From the NCBI RefSeq assembly GCF_021287135.1, contig NZ_JAJTBB010000053.1, forward strand, positions 1-44,124: 44,124 bases of DNA, read 5' to 3'. This document shows, in pieces, positions 1-7,535 of this stretch. Each line of letters begins with the position of its first letter. Within the stretch, counting starts at the first letter, position 1. The notes beneath the pieces were generated by a model that had not been told where the DNA came from, searched no databases, and worked only from the letters and a program-made list of their open reading frames with translations. The position numbers and the translations under genes are program-made. The stretch comes from Acidovorax sp. (GTDB lineage Bacteria > Pseudomonadota > Gammaproteobacteria > Burkholderiales > Burkholderiaceae_C).

Positions 1-408
1 CTCGATCACAGCCACGTCCTTGAAGTCGCCGATGTCGGGCACGCGCACTTCGATGGGGCCGGAGGCGGCAGGGGCCGCTGCGGCGGGAGCGGCAGGCGCC
101 GCGACGGGCGCTGCCACCGGGGCGGCTGCGGGCGCAGGCGCGGCAGCCGGGGCAGCCGCCGCACCGGCGTCGGCCGCTTCGATCACGGCGATCACCGAGC
201 CCTGTTTCACCTTGTCGCCCAGGGCAACCTTCAGCTCCTTGATCACGCCAGCGTGGCTGGACGGGATCTCCATGGAGGCCTTGTCGGACTCCACGGTGAT
301 CAGGCTCTGCTCGGCCTTCACGGTGTCGCCCACCTTGACGAGCAGCTCGATCACGCCGACTTCGTCGAAATCCCCGATGTCCGGGACCTTGATGTCTACC
401 AATGCCAT
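1..408 (-). CDS. aceF: Dihydrolipoyllysine acetyltransferase (PDH E2), N-terminal part, cut by window edge
   Basis: E2 core of the pyruvate dehydrogenase complex: carries acetyl groups from E1 on lipoyl-lysine to CoA in the cytoplasm. Visible are a complete first lipoyl domain (residues 1-78) with the lipoylation motif [10 protein letters not shown] at K43, an Ala/Pro-rich swinging-arm linker (about 79-115), and the start of a second lipoyl domain ([14 protein letters not shown]). The remainder, including the catalytic domain, lies outside the window. The start is ATG at 408 with GGAGAC about 7 bases upstream, 21 bases after the aceE stop, so the two genes are co-transcribed. The window begins exactly in frame in the region where lipoyl domains repeat, so the edge may be an assembly break. 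Confidence 0.95.
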   Translation of the reverse strand, partial: MALVDIKVPDIGDFDEVGVIELLVKVGDTVKAEQSLITVESDKASMEIPSSHAGVIKELKVALGDKVKQGSVIAVIEAADAGAAAAPAAAPAPAAAPVAAPVAAPAAPAAAAPAASGPIEVRVPDIGDFKDVAVIE

Positions 409-429
409 TTCGGTTGTCTCCGGTGGGTT

Positions 430-3138
430 TTATGCGTACAGCGGGTTGGTCTTGTCGGCGTTGATGCCGTACTTGGCAATGGCCTCGGCCACCTTGGCCA
501 TGGACAGCACGCCGTCTTCGGCCAGCGACTTGAGGGCGGCCACGACGATGTAGTGGCGGTTCACCTCGAAGTGCTCGCGCAGCTTGCTGCGGAAGTCCGA
601 GCGGCCAAAGCCGTCCGTGCCCAGCACGCGGTAGGTGCGGCCCTTGGGGATGAAGGGACGGATCTGCTCGGCATAGGCCTTCATGTAGTCGGTGGATGCC
701 ACCACGGGGCCGCTGCGCGTGGACAGCTGCTGCGTGACGAACGGCACGCGCGGCGTCTCCAGCGGGTGCAGCAGGTTCCAGCGGTCGGCGTCCTGGCCTT
801 CGCGGGTGAGCTCGTTGAAGCTGGGGCAGCTCCACACGTCCGCCTGCACGCCCCAGTCGGCGGCCAGCAGCGTCTGGGCTTCCAGCGATTCGCGCAGGAT
901 GGTGCCCGAGCCCAGCAGCTGCACGCGCTTGTCGCCTTCGGCGCCGGGCTTGCACAGGTACATGCCCTTGATGATCTGCTCTTCCGTGCCGGCGATGAGG
1001 CCGGGCATGGCGTAGTTCTCGTTCAGCAGCGTCAGGTAGTAGTAGACGTTTTCCTGGCGCTCGACCATGCGCTTCAAGCCATCGTGCATGATCACCGCCA
1101 CTTCGTGCGCGAAGGTGGGGTCGTAGCTCACGCAGTTCGGAATGGTGTTGGCCAGGATGTGGCTGTGGCCATCTTCGTGCTGCAGGCCTTCGCCGTTGAG
1201 CGTGGTGCGGCCCGAAGTGCCGCCCAGCAGGAACCCGCGTGCCTGCATGTCGCCCGCCGCCCAGGCCAGGTCGCCAATGCGCTGGAAACCGAACATCGAG
1301 TAGTACACGTAGAACGGGATCATGATCCGGTTGTTCGTGCTGTACGAGGTGGCGGCAGCGATCCAGCTCGCCATGCCGCCGGCTTCGTTGATGCCTTCCT
1401 GCAGGATCTGGCCGGCCTTGTCTTCCTTGTAGTACATCACCTGGTCGCGGTCGACCGGGGTGTACAGCTGGCCCTTGGGGTTGTAGATGCCGATCTGGCG
1501 GAACAGGCCTTCCATGCCGAACGTGCGGGCCTCGTCCACCAGGATGGGCACCACGCGCGGGCCCAGGGCCTGGTCGCGCAGCAGCTGGGTGAGGAAGCGC
1601 ACATACGCCTGGGTGGTGGAGATCTCACGGCCTTCTGCGGTGGGCTCCAGCACGGACTTGAAAGTCTCGAGCGACGGCACGGTGAAGTGTTCGTCAGCCT
1701 TCACGCGGCGGTGCGGCAGGTAGCCGCCCAGGGCCTTGCGGCGCTCGTGCAGGTACTTCATTTCCGGCGTGTCATCGGCCGGCTTGTAGTAGGGGATCTC
1801 GGCCAGCTGGCTGTCGGGGATGGGAATGTTGAAGCGGTCGCGGATGTACTTGATGTCCTCGTCCGACAGCTTCTTGGTCTGGTGCACGGTGTTCTTGCCT
1901 TCACCGGCCTTGCCCATCCCATAGCCCTTGACGGTCTTGACCAGCAGCACCGTGGGCTGGCCCTTGTGCGCGTTGGCGGCGTGGAAGGCGGCATACACCT
2001 TGGCGGGCTCGTGGCCGCCGCGGCGCAGTTCGAACACCTCTTCGTCAGTCATGTGCTCGACGAGCTTGAGTGTTTCGGGGTACTTGCCGAAGAAGTTCTT
2101 GCGCACGAAGGCACCGTCGTTGGCCTTCATGGCCTGGTAGTCGCCGTCCAGCGTCTCCATCATCAGCTGCTTGAGCTTGCCGCTCTTGTCGCGGCGCAGC
2201 AGCTCGTCCCAGCCGTTGCCCCACAGCAGCTTGATCACGTTCCAGCCGGAGCCACGGAACTCGCCCTCCAGCTCCTGCACGATCTTGCCGTTGCCGCGCA
2301 CAGGGCCGTCCAGGCGCTGCAGGTTGCAGTTGATGACGAACACCAGGTTGTCGAGGTTTTCACGCGCAGCCAGGCCGATGGCGCCCAGCGATTCGGGCTC
2401 GTCCATCTCGCCGTCGCCGCAGAACACCCAGACCTTGCGGTTTTCCGTGTTGGCGATGCCACGGGCGTGCAGGTACTTGAGGAAGCGCGCCTGGTAGATG
2501 GCCATCAGCGGGCCCAGGCCCATGGACACCGTGGGGAACTGCCAGAAGTCGGGCATCAGCTTGGGGTGCGGGTAGCTGGACAGGCCCTTGCCGTCCACTT
2601 CCTGGCGGAAGCTGTCGAGCTGCTCTTCCGTCAGGCGCCCTTCCAGGAAAGCCCGCGCGTAGATGCCGGGGGCGCTGTGGCCCTGGATGTACAGCAGGTC
2701 GCCGCCATGGCCTTCGCTCTCGGCATGCCAGAAGTGGTTGAAGCCGGCGCCAAACATGCTGGCCACCGAGGCAAAGGAGCCGATGTGGCCGCCCAGGTCG
2801 CCGCCGTCCGCCGGGTTCAGGCGGTTGGCGCGCACCACCATGGCCATGGCGTTCCAGCGCATGTAGGCGCGCAGGCGCTTTTCGATGGCGATGTTGCCGG
2901 GGCAGTGGGCTTCCTGCTCGGGCTCGATGGTGTTCACATAGCCGGTGTTGGCCGAGAACGGCATGTCGATGCTGCTCTGGCGCGCATGTTCAAGCAACTG
3001 CTCCAGCAACGAGTGGGCGCGCTCCGGGCCTTCTTTTTCAATGACGGCGGACAGGGCGTCCATCCATTCGCGGGTTTCCTGCTGGTCTGCATCGGTGCCG
3101 ATGCCAAGTCCGGCCTGGGGGTCGCGCTGAGCTGACAT
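430..3138 (-). CDS. aceE: Pyruvate dehydrogenase E1 component, homodimeric type
   Basis: Thiamine-diphosphate-dependent decarboxylation of pyruvate and reductive acetylation of the E2 lipoyl group; entry of pyruvate into the TCA cycle. The 902-residue protein is close to the usual length for proteobacterial homodimeric E1. The ThDP signature GDGEMDEPES lies near residue 240, and the N-terminal segment MSAQRDPQ and C-terminal region look family-typical. An in-frame upstream ATG at 3195 exists, but the start at 3138 is preferred because TAGGAG lies about 8 bases upstream and the extra 19 residues (rich in Cys/Arg) look like untranslated leader. First gene of an aceE-aceF operon; divergent from the sensor kinase. 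Confidence 0.97.
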   Translation of the reverse strand: MSAQRDPQAGLGIGTDADQQETREWMDALSAVIEKEGPERAHSLLEQLLEHARQSSIDMPFSANTGYVNTIEPEQEAHCPGNIAIEKRLRAYMRWNAMAMVVRANRLNPADGGDLGGHIGSFASVASMFGAGFNHFWHAESEGHGGDLLYIQGHSAPGIYARAFLEGRLTEEQLDSFRQEVDGKGLSSYPHPKLMPDFWQFPTVSMGLGPLMAIYQARFLKYLHARGIANTENRKVWVFCGDGEMDEPESLGAIGLAARENLDNLVFVINCNLQRLDGPVRGNGKIVQELEGEFRGSGWNVIKLLWGNGWDELLRRDKSGKLKQLMMETLDGDYQAMKANDGAFVRKNFFGKYPETLKLVEHMTDEEVFELRRGGHEPAKVYAAFHAANAHKGQPTVLLVKTVKGYGMGKAGEGKNTVHQTKKLSDEDIKYIRDRFNIPIPDSQLAEIPYYKPADDTPEMKYLHERRKALGGYLPHRRVKADEHFTVPSLETFKSVLEPTAEGREISTTQAYVRFLTQLLRDQALGPRVVPILVDEARTFGMEGLFRQIGIYNPKGQLYTPVDRDQVMYYKEDKAGQILQEGINEAGGMASWIAAATSYSTNNRIMIPFYVYYSMFGFQRIGDLAWAAGDMQARGFLLGGTSGRTTLNGEGLQHEDGHSHILANTIPNCVSYDPTFAHEVAVIMHDGLKRMVERQENVYYYLTLLNENYAMPGLIAGTEEQIIKGMYLCKPGAEGDKRVQLLGSGTILRESLEAQTLLAADWGVQADVWSCPSFNELTREGQDADRWNLLHPLETPRVPFVTQQLSTRSGPVVASTDYMKAYAEQIRPFIPKGRTYRVLGTDGFGRSDFRSKLREHFEVNRHYIVVAALKSLAEDGVLSMAKVAEAIAKYGINADKTNPLYA

Positions 3139-3167
3139 GCTTTGTCTCCTATAGATGTGGCAGCAAT

Positions 3168-3195
3168 TTAGTACGTTGCCCCTAGTTTCGCACAA
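3168..3195 (-). promoter_or_regulatory. Candidate aceE promoter
   Basis: Reading leftward, a TTGTGC-like -35 (3190-3195) and a TACTAA -10 (3168-3173) are separated by 16 bases, about 30 bases before the aceE start. This is a pattern match only; the surrounding block (3160-3245) is AT-rich compared with the rest of the window. Confidence 0.3.
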
Positions 3196-3306
3196 CTTTT
3201 CAAAATTTCAAATTATGCCCTGTCATTTCATATAGCGAAATTGGTCATTCCAACCGGGCGCCTAACCGGGGCCGCAGCGCCACGGCACTCCCCTACACTT
3301 GCGCCC

Positions 3307-5868
3307 ATGGATTCGCAGCTCCCCGCCCCCTCCCCCGCAGCCTCGGTCGTGGCCGCTCCGGCCCGCTGGTGGCGCAAGTGGTGGCGCGGGCTGTCACCTA
3401 CCCGGCAGGACCGGTTCGCCGCCTTGGCCCCCCTGGCGGCGGTGCTGATGTTCCTCACGGCCATCGTGGCCGCGTTCTGGTATTTGCGGGCCGAAGAGGC
3501 CGACCGCGAGCAAGAAGCCCTGCGGCGCGACGTGGAATATGCGCAGCAGCGCGTGCGGCTGCGGCTGCTGGAGCGCCAGGAACAGCTCATGCGCATAGCC
3601 CGCGACCTGTCCAACCAGGAGCTGGAGCGCTCCGAGTTTGTGAGCCGCGCCGAGGCACTGATCAGCCAGTACCCCGAGTTGCAGGCGATTTCCTGGATTG
3701 ACGAGCGCCGGCGCATCCGCGCCAGCCATGGCGCGCCGACGCTGGCCAGCAGCGAACTGCGCATCGCGGGCGAGGTGCTCAAACCTGGCGACACAGCAGA
3801 CACCTTCGGCCTGGCCCGCGACCTGCAGCAGCCCGTGTATGCGCAGCCGGCGGCCACCTCCGGCAACACCGCGCCCCTGCTGCAGCTGCAGGTGCCCCTG
3901 AACAACCAGGGCAAGTTCAGCGGCGTGGTGCTGGGAGAGTATTCACCGGACAGCCTGCTGCGCTATGGCACGCCCACCGAAGTGCTGGCGCGCTACGCCG
4001 TGACGCTGCTCGATGGCAAGAACCAGGTGCTGGCCGGCACCCCGCTCGCGCCGCGCCACAAGGCCACGCAGCTGCTGCCCTGGACCCCCAAGGCCAACGC
4101 GTACGAAGTGCCCGTCTCCCCCGTGGGCAACGGCCTGGTGCTGCGCGCCCAGGCCTACCGCACGTCGCTGGGCGTGGTGGGCAGCGGGCTGTTCTGGCTG
4201 GTGGGGGCCCTGAGCGCGATGACGGCGTGGATGCTGATCGCCACCTGGCGCCACACGCGCCGCCGCATGCAGGCGCAGCAGGCCCTGGTGGCGGAGACCA
4301 ACTTCCGCCGGGCCATGGAAAACTCCATCCTCACCGGCATGCGCGCCCTGGACATGGAAGGCCGCATCACCTACGTGAACGCCGCGTTCTGCCAGATGAC
4401 CGGCTGGAGCGAAGCCGAACTGGTGGGCCTGAAGGCCCCCTTCCCCTACTGGCCCGAGTCCGACCACGAAGCCCTGCACGCGAAGCTGCGCGACGAACTG
4501 TCGGGCAAGACCATCCATGGCGGCTTCCAGGTGCGGGTGCGGCGCAAGAGCGGCACCCTGTTCGACGCCCGCCTGTACGTGTCGCCGCTCATCGATGCCT
4601 ACGGGCAGCAGACGGGCTGGATGACCTCGATGACCGACATCACCGAGCCCAACCGCATCCGCGAGCAGCTTTCGGCCTCGCACGAGCGGTTCACCATCGT
4701 TCTGGAGTCGCTGGACGCGTCGGTGTCGGTGGCGCCCCTGGGCAGCGAGGAGCTGCTGTTTGCCAACAAGCTCTACCGCCAGTGGTTCGGCTCCCAGACC
4801 GGCGGGCACCTGCAGCTGGTGGCGCAGGCCGGCGTGGTGCCGGTGGCGGGCACGGACCACTCGGGCATGGACGACGAGGACGGCCTGATGGGCCTGCCCA
4901 CCGACCCGCTGACCAGCGCCCGCACCGAAAACGCAGAGATCTACCTGCCCGACCTGGGCAAATGGCTGGAGGTGCGCTCGCGCTACCTCAACTGGGTGGA
5001 CGGCCGGCTGGCCCAGATGGTGATTGCCACGGACATCACGCCCCGGCGCCTGGCCGAAGAGCAGGCCGAGCGGCAGGCCGAACGCGCCCAATCGGTCAGC
5101 CGCCTCATCACCATGGGGGAGATGGCGTCGAGCGTCGCCCACGAGCTGAACCAGCCCCTCACCGCCATCAACAACTATTGCAGCGGCATGGTCTCGCGCA
5201 TCCAGAGCGGGCAGCTGACCGAAGAGGCGCTGCTGGCCGCCCTGCAAAAGACCGCCCACCAGGCCCAGCGGGCCGGGCAGATCATCCAGCGCATCCGCGC
5301 GTTCGTGAAGAAGAGCGAGCCCAACCGCACCCTGGCGGACGTGCACTCCATGGTCAACGAAGCCGTGGAGCTGGCCGACATCGAGCTGCGCCGCCACAAC
5401 GTGCGCCTCACCCACTACGTGGCCGCCCGGCTGCCCCCAGTGATGGCCGACACCATTCTCATCGAGCAGGTGCTGGTCAACCTGATGAAGAACGGCGCCG
5501 AGTCCATCCAGCATGCAGGGCGCCCCGCATCGCGGCGCAGCGTGGAGCTGCGCGTGGTGCCCAAGCAGATCGAGGAACACCAGGTGGTGGAGTTTTCGGT
5601 GCAGGACACCGGCCAGGGCCTGGCCCCCGAGGTGCTGGAACGGCTGTTCGAGGCCTTCTTCTCCACCAAGAGCGAAGGCATGGGCATGGGGCTCAACCTG
5701 TGCCGCAGCATCGTGGAGTCGCACCAGGGCCGGATGCAGGCGGAGAACCTCTACAATGGACCGGAGGTCGTTGGTTGCAGGTTCTCCTTCTGGCTGCCGC
5801 TTGCCAAGCCTGCCGAAGCCACTACGAATTTGATAGCAAACGAACACAACCCGAGGACAGTTGCATGA
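3307..5868 (+). CDS. Membrane-bound PAS-domain sensor histidine kinase
   Basis: Two-component sensor kinase (853 residues). TM helix 1 is at about 38-60 (AALAPLAAVLMFLTAIVAAF), followed by a periplasmic sensory region of about 220 residues, TM2 near 288-315, a PAS domain at about 335-450 (NSILTGMRALDMEGRITYVN) and a second PAS-like region at about 460-585. HisKA has the phospho-acceptor H612 in SSVAHELNQPL. The HATPase domain has an N box (NLMKNGAESI), G1 box (DTGQGL) and G2 box (EGMGMGLNL). The layout resembles DctS/FixL-type kinases. The frame is open from TTG 3241, but ATG 3307 is the plausible start. The stop overlaps the next gene's ATG (ATGA), coupling it to the response regulator. The ligand cannot be read from sequence. 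Confidence 0.93.
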   Translation: MDSQLPAPSPAASVVAAPARWWRKWWRGLSPTRQDRFAALAPLAAVLMFLTAIVAAFWYLRAEEADREQEALRRDVEYAQQRVRLRLLERQEQLMRIARDLSNQELERSEFVSRAEALISQYPELQAISWIDERRRIRASHGAPTLASSELRIAGEVLKPGDTADTFGLARDLQQPVYAQPAATSGNTAPLLQLQVPLNNQGKFSGVVLGEYSPDSLLRYGTPTEVLARYAVTLLDGKNQVLAGTPLAPRHKATQLLPWTPKANAYEVPVSPVGNGLVLRAQAYRTSLGVVGSGLFWLVGALSAMTAWMLIATWRHTRRRMQAQQALVAETNFRRAMENSILTGMRALDMEGRITYVNAAFCQMTGWSEAELVGLKAPFPYWPESDHEALHAKLRDELSGKTIHGGFQVRVRRKSGTLFDARLYVSPLIDAYGQQTGWMTSMTDITEPNRIREQLSASHERFTIVLESLDASVSVAPLGSEELLFANKLYRQWFGSQTGGHLQLVAQAGVVPVAGTDHSGMDDEDGLMGLPTDPLTSARTENAEIYLPDLGKWLEVRSRYLNWVDGRLAQMVIATDITPRRLAEEQAERQAERAQSVSRLITMGEMASSVAHELNQPLTAINNYCSGMVSRIQSGQLTEEALLAALQKTAHQAQRAGQIIQRIRAFVKKSEPNRTLADVHSMVNEAVELADIELRRHNVRLTHYVAARLPPVMADTILIEQVLVNLMKNGAESIQHAGRPASRRSVELRVVPKQIEEHQVVEFSVQDTGQGLAPEVLERLFEAFFSTKSEGMGMGLNLCRSIVESHQGRMQAENLYNGPEVVGCRFSFWLPLAKPAEATTNLIANEHNPRTVA

Positions 5869-6491
5869 GCTTGATTCCGAAAAAAGGCACCGTCTACGTC
5901 GTGGACGACGACGAGGCAGTTCGCGACTCCCTGCAGTGGCTGCTGGAGGGCAAGGACTACCGCGTGCGCTGCTTTGATTCGGCCGAGACCTTTCTCTCGC
6001 GCTACGACCCCCGCGAAGTCGCCTGCCTGATCGTGGACATCCGCATGGGCGGCATGACCGGCCTGGAGTTGCAGGACCGCCTGATCGAGCGCAAATCGCC
6101 CCTGCCCATCGTGTTCATCACCGGCCACGGCGACGTGCCCATGGCCGTGAACACCATGAAGAAGGGCGCGCTGGACTTCATCCAGAAGCCCTTCAACGAA
6201 GAAGAGCTGGTCGGCCTGGTCGAGCGCATGCTGGACCACGCGCGCGAGGCCTTCGCGGGCTACCAGCAGGCCGCCAGCCGGGACGCCCTGCTCTCCAAGC
6301 TCACCAGCCGCGAAGCCCAGGTGCTCGAACGCATCGTGGCCGGCCGCCTGAACAAGCAGATCGCCGACGACCTGGGCATCAGCATCAAGACGGTGGAGGC
6401 GCACCGCGCCAACATCATGGAAAAGCTCAACGCCAACACCGTGGCCGACCTGCTCAAGATTGCCCTCGGCCAGAACGCCCCCAAGGGCTGA
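5865..6491 (+). CDS. FixJ-type response regulator (REC + LuxR HTH)
   Basis: DNA-binding partner of the upstream kinase (208 residues). The receiver domain spans about 8-125: acidic pocket D14/D15, phospho-acceptor D58 in LIVDIRMGG, the conserved Thr of FITGHGD, and the Lys of FIQKPFNEEE. A LuxR/FixJ helix-turn-helix follows at about 142-205 (LTSREAQVLERIVAGRLNKQ). The ATG at 5865 overlaps the kinase TGA by four bases, and GAGGA lies about 9 bases upstream. This family (FixJ, TtrR, StyR) usually activates a small set of catabolic or respiratory genes. The target is unknown; the divergently placed aceEF operon is a possible target by position only. Confidence 0.95.
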   Translation: MSLIPKKGTVYVVDDDEAVRDSLQWLLEGKDYRVRCFDSAETFLSRYDPREVACLIVDIRMGGMTGLELQDRLIERKSPLPIVFITGHGDVPMAVNTMKKGALDFIQKPFNEEELVGLVERMLDHAREAFAGYQQAASRDALLSKLTSREAQVLERIVAGRLNKQIADDLGISIKTVEAHRANIMEKLNANTVADLLKIALGQNAPKG

Positions 6492-6498
6492 GGTTTGC

Positions 6499-6556
6499 TC
6501 ATATTTTGATAGCTGCTAGCGCTTATCCATCAAGCGCTAGAGCACAATTTGATTCA
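6499..6556. repeat. Palindromic intergenic repeat, copy 1 (best preserved)
   Basis: AT-rich element with a perfect 9-bp inverted repeat, CTAGCGCTT (6516-6524) and AAGCGCTAG (6532-6540), 7-base loop, flanked by ATTTTGATAGCTG on the left and CACAATTTGATTCA on the right. Variants of this element occur at 26875-26930, 31888-31944 and probably 14078-14130 in this window. It lies between the response regulator and folD. I associate this type of dispersed element with Comamonadaceae genomes from memory; it has no coding capacity and its function is unknown. Confidence 0.7.
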
Positions 6557-6566
6557 TATTTCTGAC

Positions 6567-7421
6567 ATGACAGCCCAACTCATCGACGGCAACGCCCTCT
6601 CCCGCCAACTGCGTGCCGACGTGGCGCAACGCGCCGCCGCCCTCACGGCGCGCGGACACCAGCCCGGCCTGGCCGTGATACTGGTCGGCGAAGACCCCGC
6701 CTCGGCGGTGTATGTGCGCAACAAGATCAAGGCCTGCGAAGACAGCGGCGTGCGCTCGATCTTTGAGAAGTACGACGCGGACCTGACCGAAGCTGCGCTG
6801 CTCGAGCGCATTGCCGCGCTCAATGCCGATCCGGCCGTGCACGGCATCCTGGTGCAGATGCCGCTGCCCAAGCACATTGATCCGCACAAGGTGATCGAAG
6901 CCATCGCCACCTCCAAGGACGTGGATGGCTATTCGGTGCTGTCCGCTGGCGAACTGATGGCGGGCCTGGAAGGCTTTCGGCCCTGCACCCCCTATGGCAG
7001 CATGAAGCTGATCGAGTCCACCGGCCAGTCCCTCAAGGGCAAGCATGCCGTCGTCATCGGCCGCAGCAACACCGTGGGCAAGCCCATGGCCCTGCTCCTG
7101 CTGCAGGCCAATGCCACTGTCACCATCACACACAGCGGCACGCCCGACCTGGGCTACCACACGCGCCAGGCGGACGTCGTGGTGGCTGCAGTCGGCCGCC
7201 CCAACACCCTGACGGCAGACATGGTCAAGCCCGGCGCCATCGTGATCGACGTGGGTATCAACCGCAAGGCCGACGGCAAGCTTTGCGGCGACGTGGACTT
7301 CGACGGCGTCAAGGAAGTGGCCGGCTGGATCACCCCCGTGCCTGGCGGGGTCGGCCCCATGACCATTACCATGCTGCTGGTCAACACCATCGAAGCAGCC
7401 GAGCGTTGCGCCGGACGCTGA
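6567..7421 (+). CDS. folD: Bifunctional methylenetetrahydrofolate dehydrogenase / methenyltetrahydrofolate cyclohydrolase
   Basis: Interconverts 5,10-methylene-THF and 10-formyl-THF with NADP in cytosolic one-carbon metabolism. The 284-residue length is typical. Visible are the catalytic Y49/K53 pair in YVRNKIKAC, the folate-site motif QMPLPKHID, the KDVDGY motif, the dinucleotide loop [14 protein letters not shown], and the C-terminal [10 protein letters not shown] signature. The frame opens at TTG 6549, but ATG 6567 gives the family-typical N-terminus [12 protein letters not shown]. It is probably transcribed with the following peptidase gene, 114 bases downstream, although a GC hairpin lies in between. 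Confidence 0.97.
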   Translation: MTAQLIDGNALSRQLRADVAQRAAALTARGHQPGLAVILVGEDPASAVYVRNKIKACEDSGVRSIFEKYDADLTEAALLERIAALNADPAVHGILVQMPLPKHIDPHKVIEAIATSKDVDGYSVLSAGELMAGLEGFRPCTPYGSMKLIESTGQSLKGKHAVVIGRSNTVGKPMALLLLQANATVTITHSGTPDLGYHTRQADVVVAAVGRPNTLTADMVKPGAIVIDVGINRKADGKLCGDVDFDGVKEVAGWITPVPGGVGPMTITMLLVNTIEAAERCAGR

Positions 7422-7468
7422 CAGGCCCCGGGGGTCCGCACCGGCGGAGTCCTGGCGCCGACCGCTCG

Positions 7469-7489
7469 GCCGCCCCCTGCCGGGGCGGC
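7469..7489 (+). other. GC-rich hairpin between folD and the peptidase gene
   Basis: An inverted repeat GCCGCCCC (7469-7476) / GGGGCGGC (7482-7489) with a 5-base loop. There is no following T-run, so it is not a classical intrinsic terminator; it could stabilise the folD transcript end or simply reflect the GC-rich composition. Confidence 0.35.
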
Positions 7490-7535
7490 TGCCTCGCAAC
7501 TTGAACCTCTGCCGCCCGGCGCCATCTGACCTCGC

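Noticed and set aside
253-3135. Very long plus-strand open frame across aceE
   Set aside because: It mirrors the aceE gene on the other strand, as expected in high-GC DNA; the product is His/Val/Ala-rich and lacks family motifs or a start site.
5826-5838. AATTTGATAGCA string near the end of the sensor kinase
   Set aside because: Resembles one flank of the dispersed repeat but is only 12 bases with no palindromic core; could be a remnant or chance.
4227-5864. Second plus-strand frame within the sensor kinase, running into the regulator frame
   Set aside because: Only the part after 5865 is the true response regulator; the upstream extension is out-of-frame kinase sequence rich in Arg/Ala/Gly/Pro.
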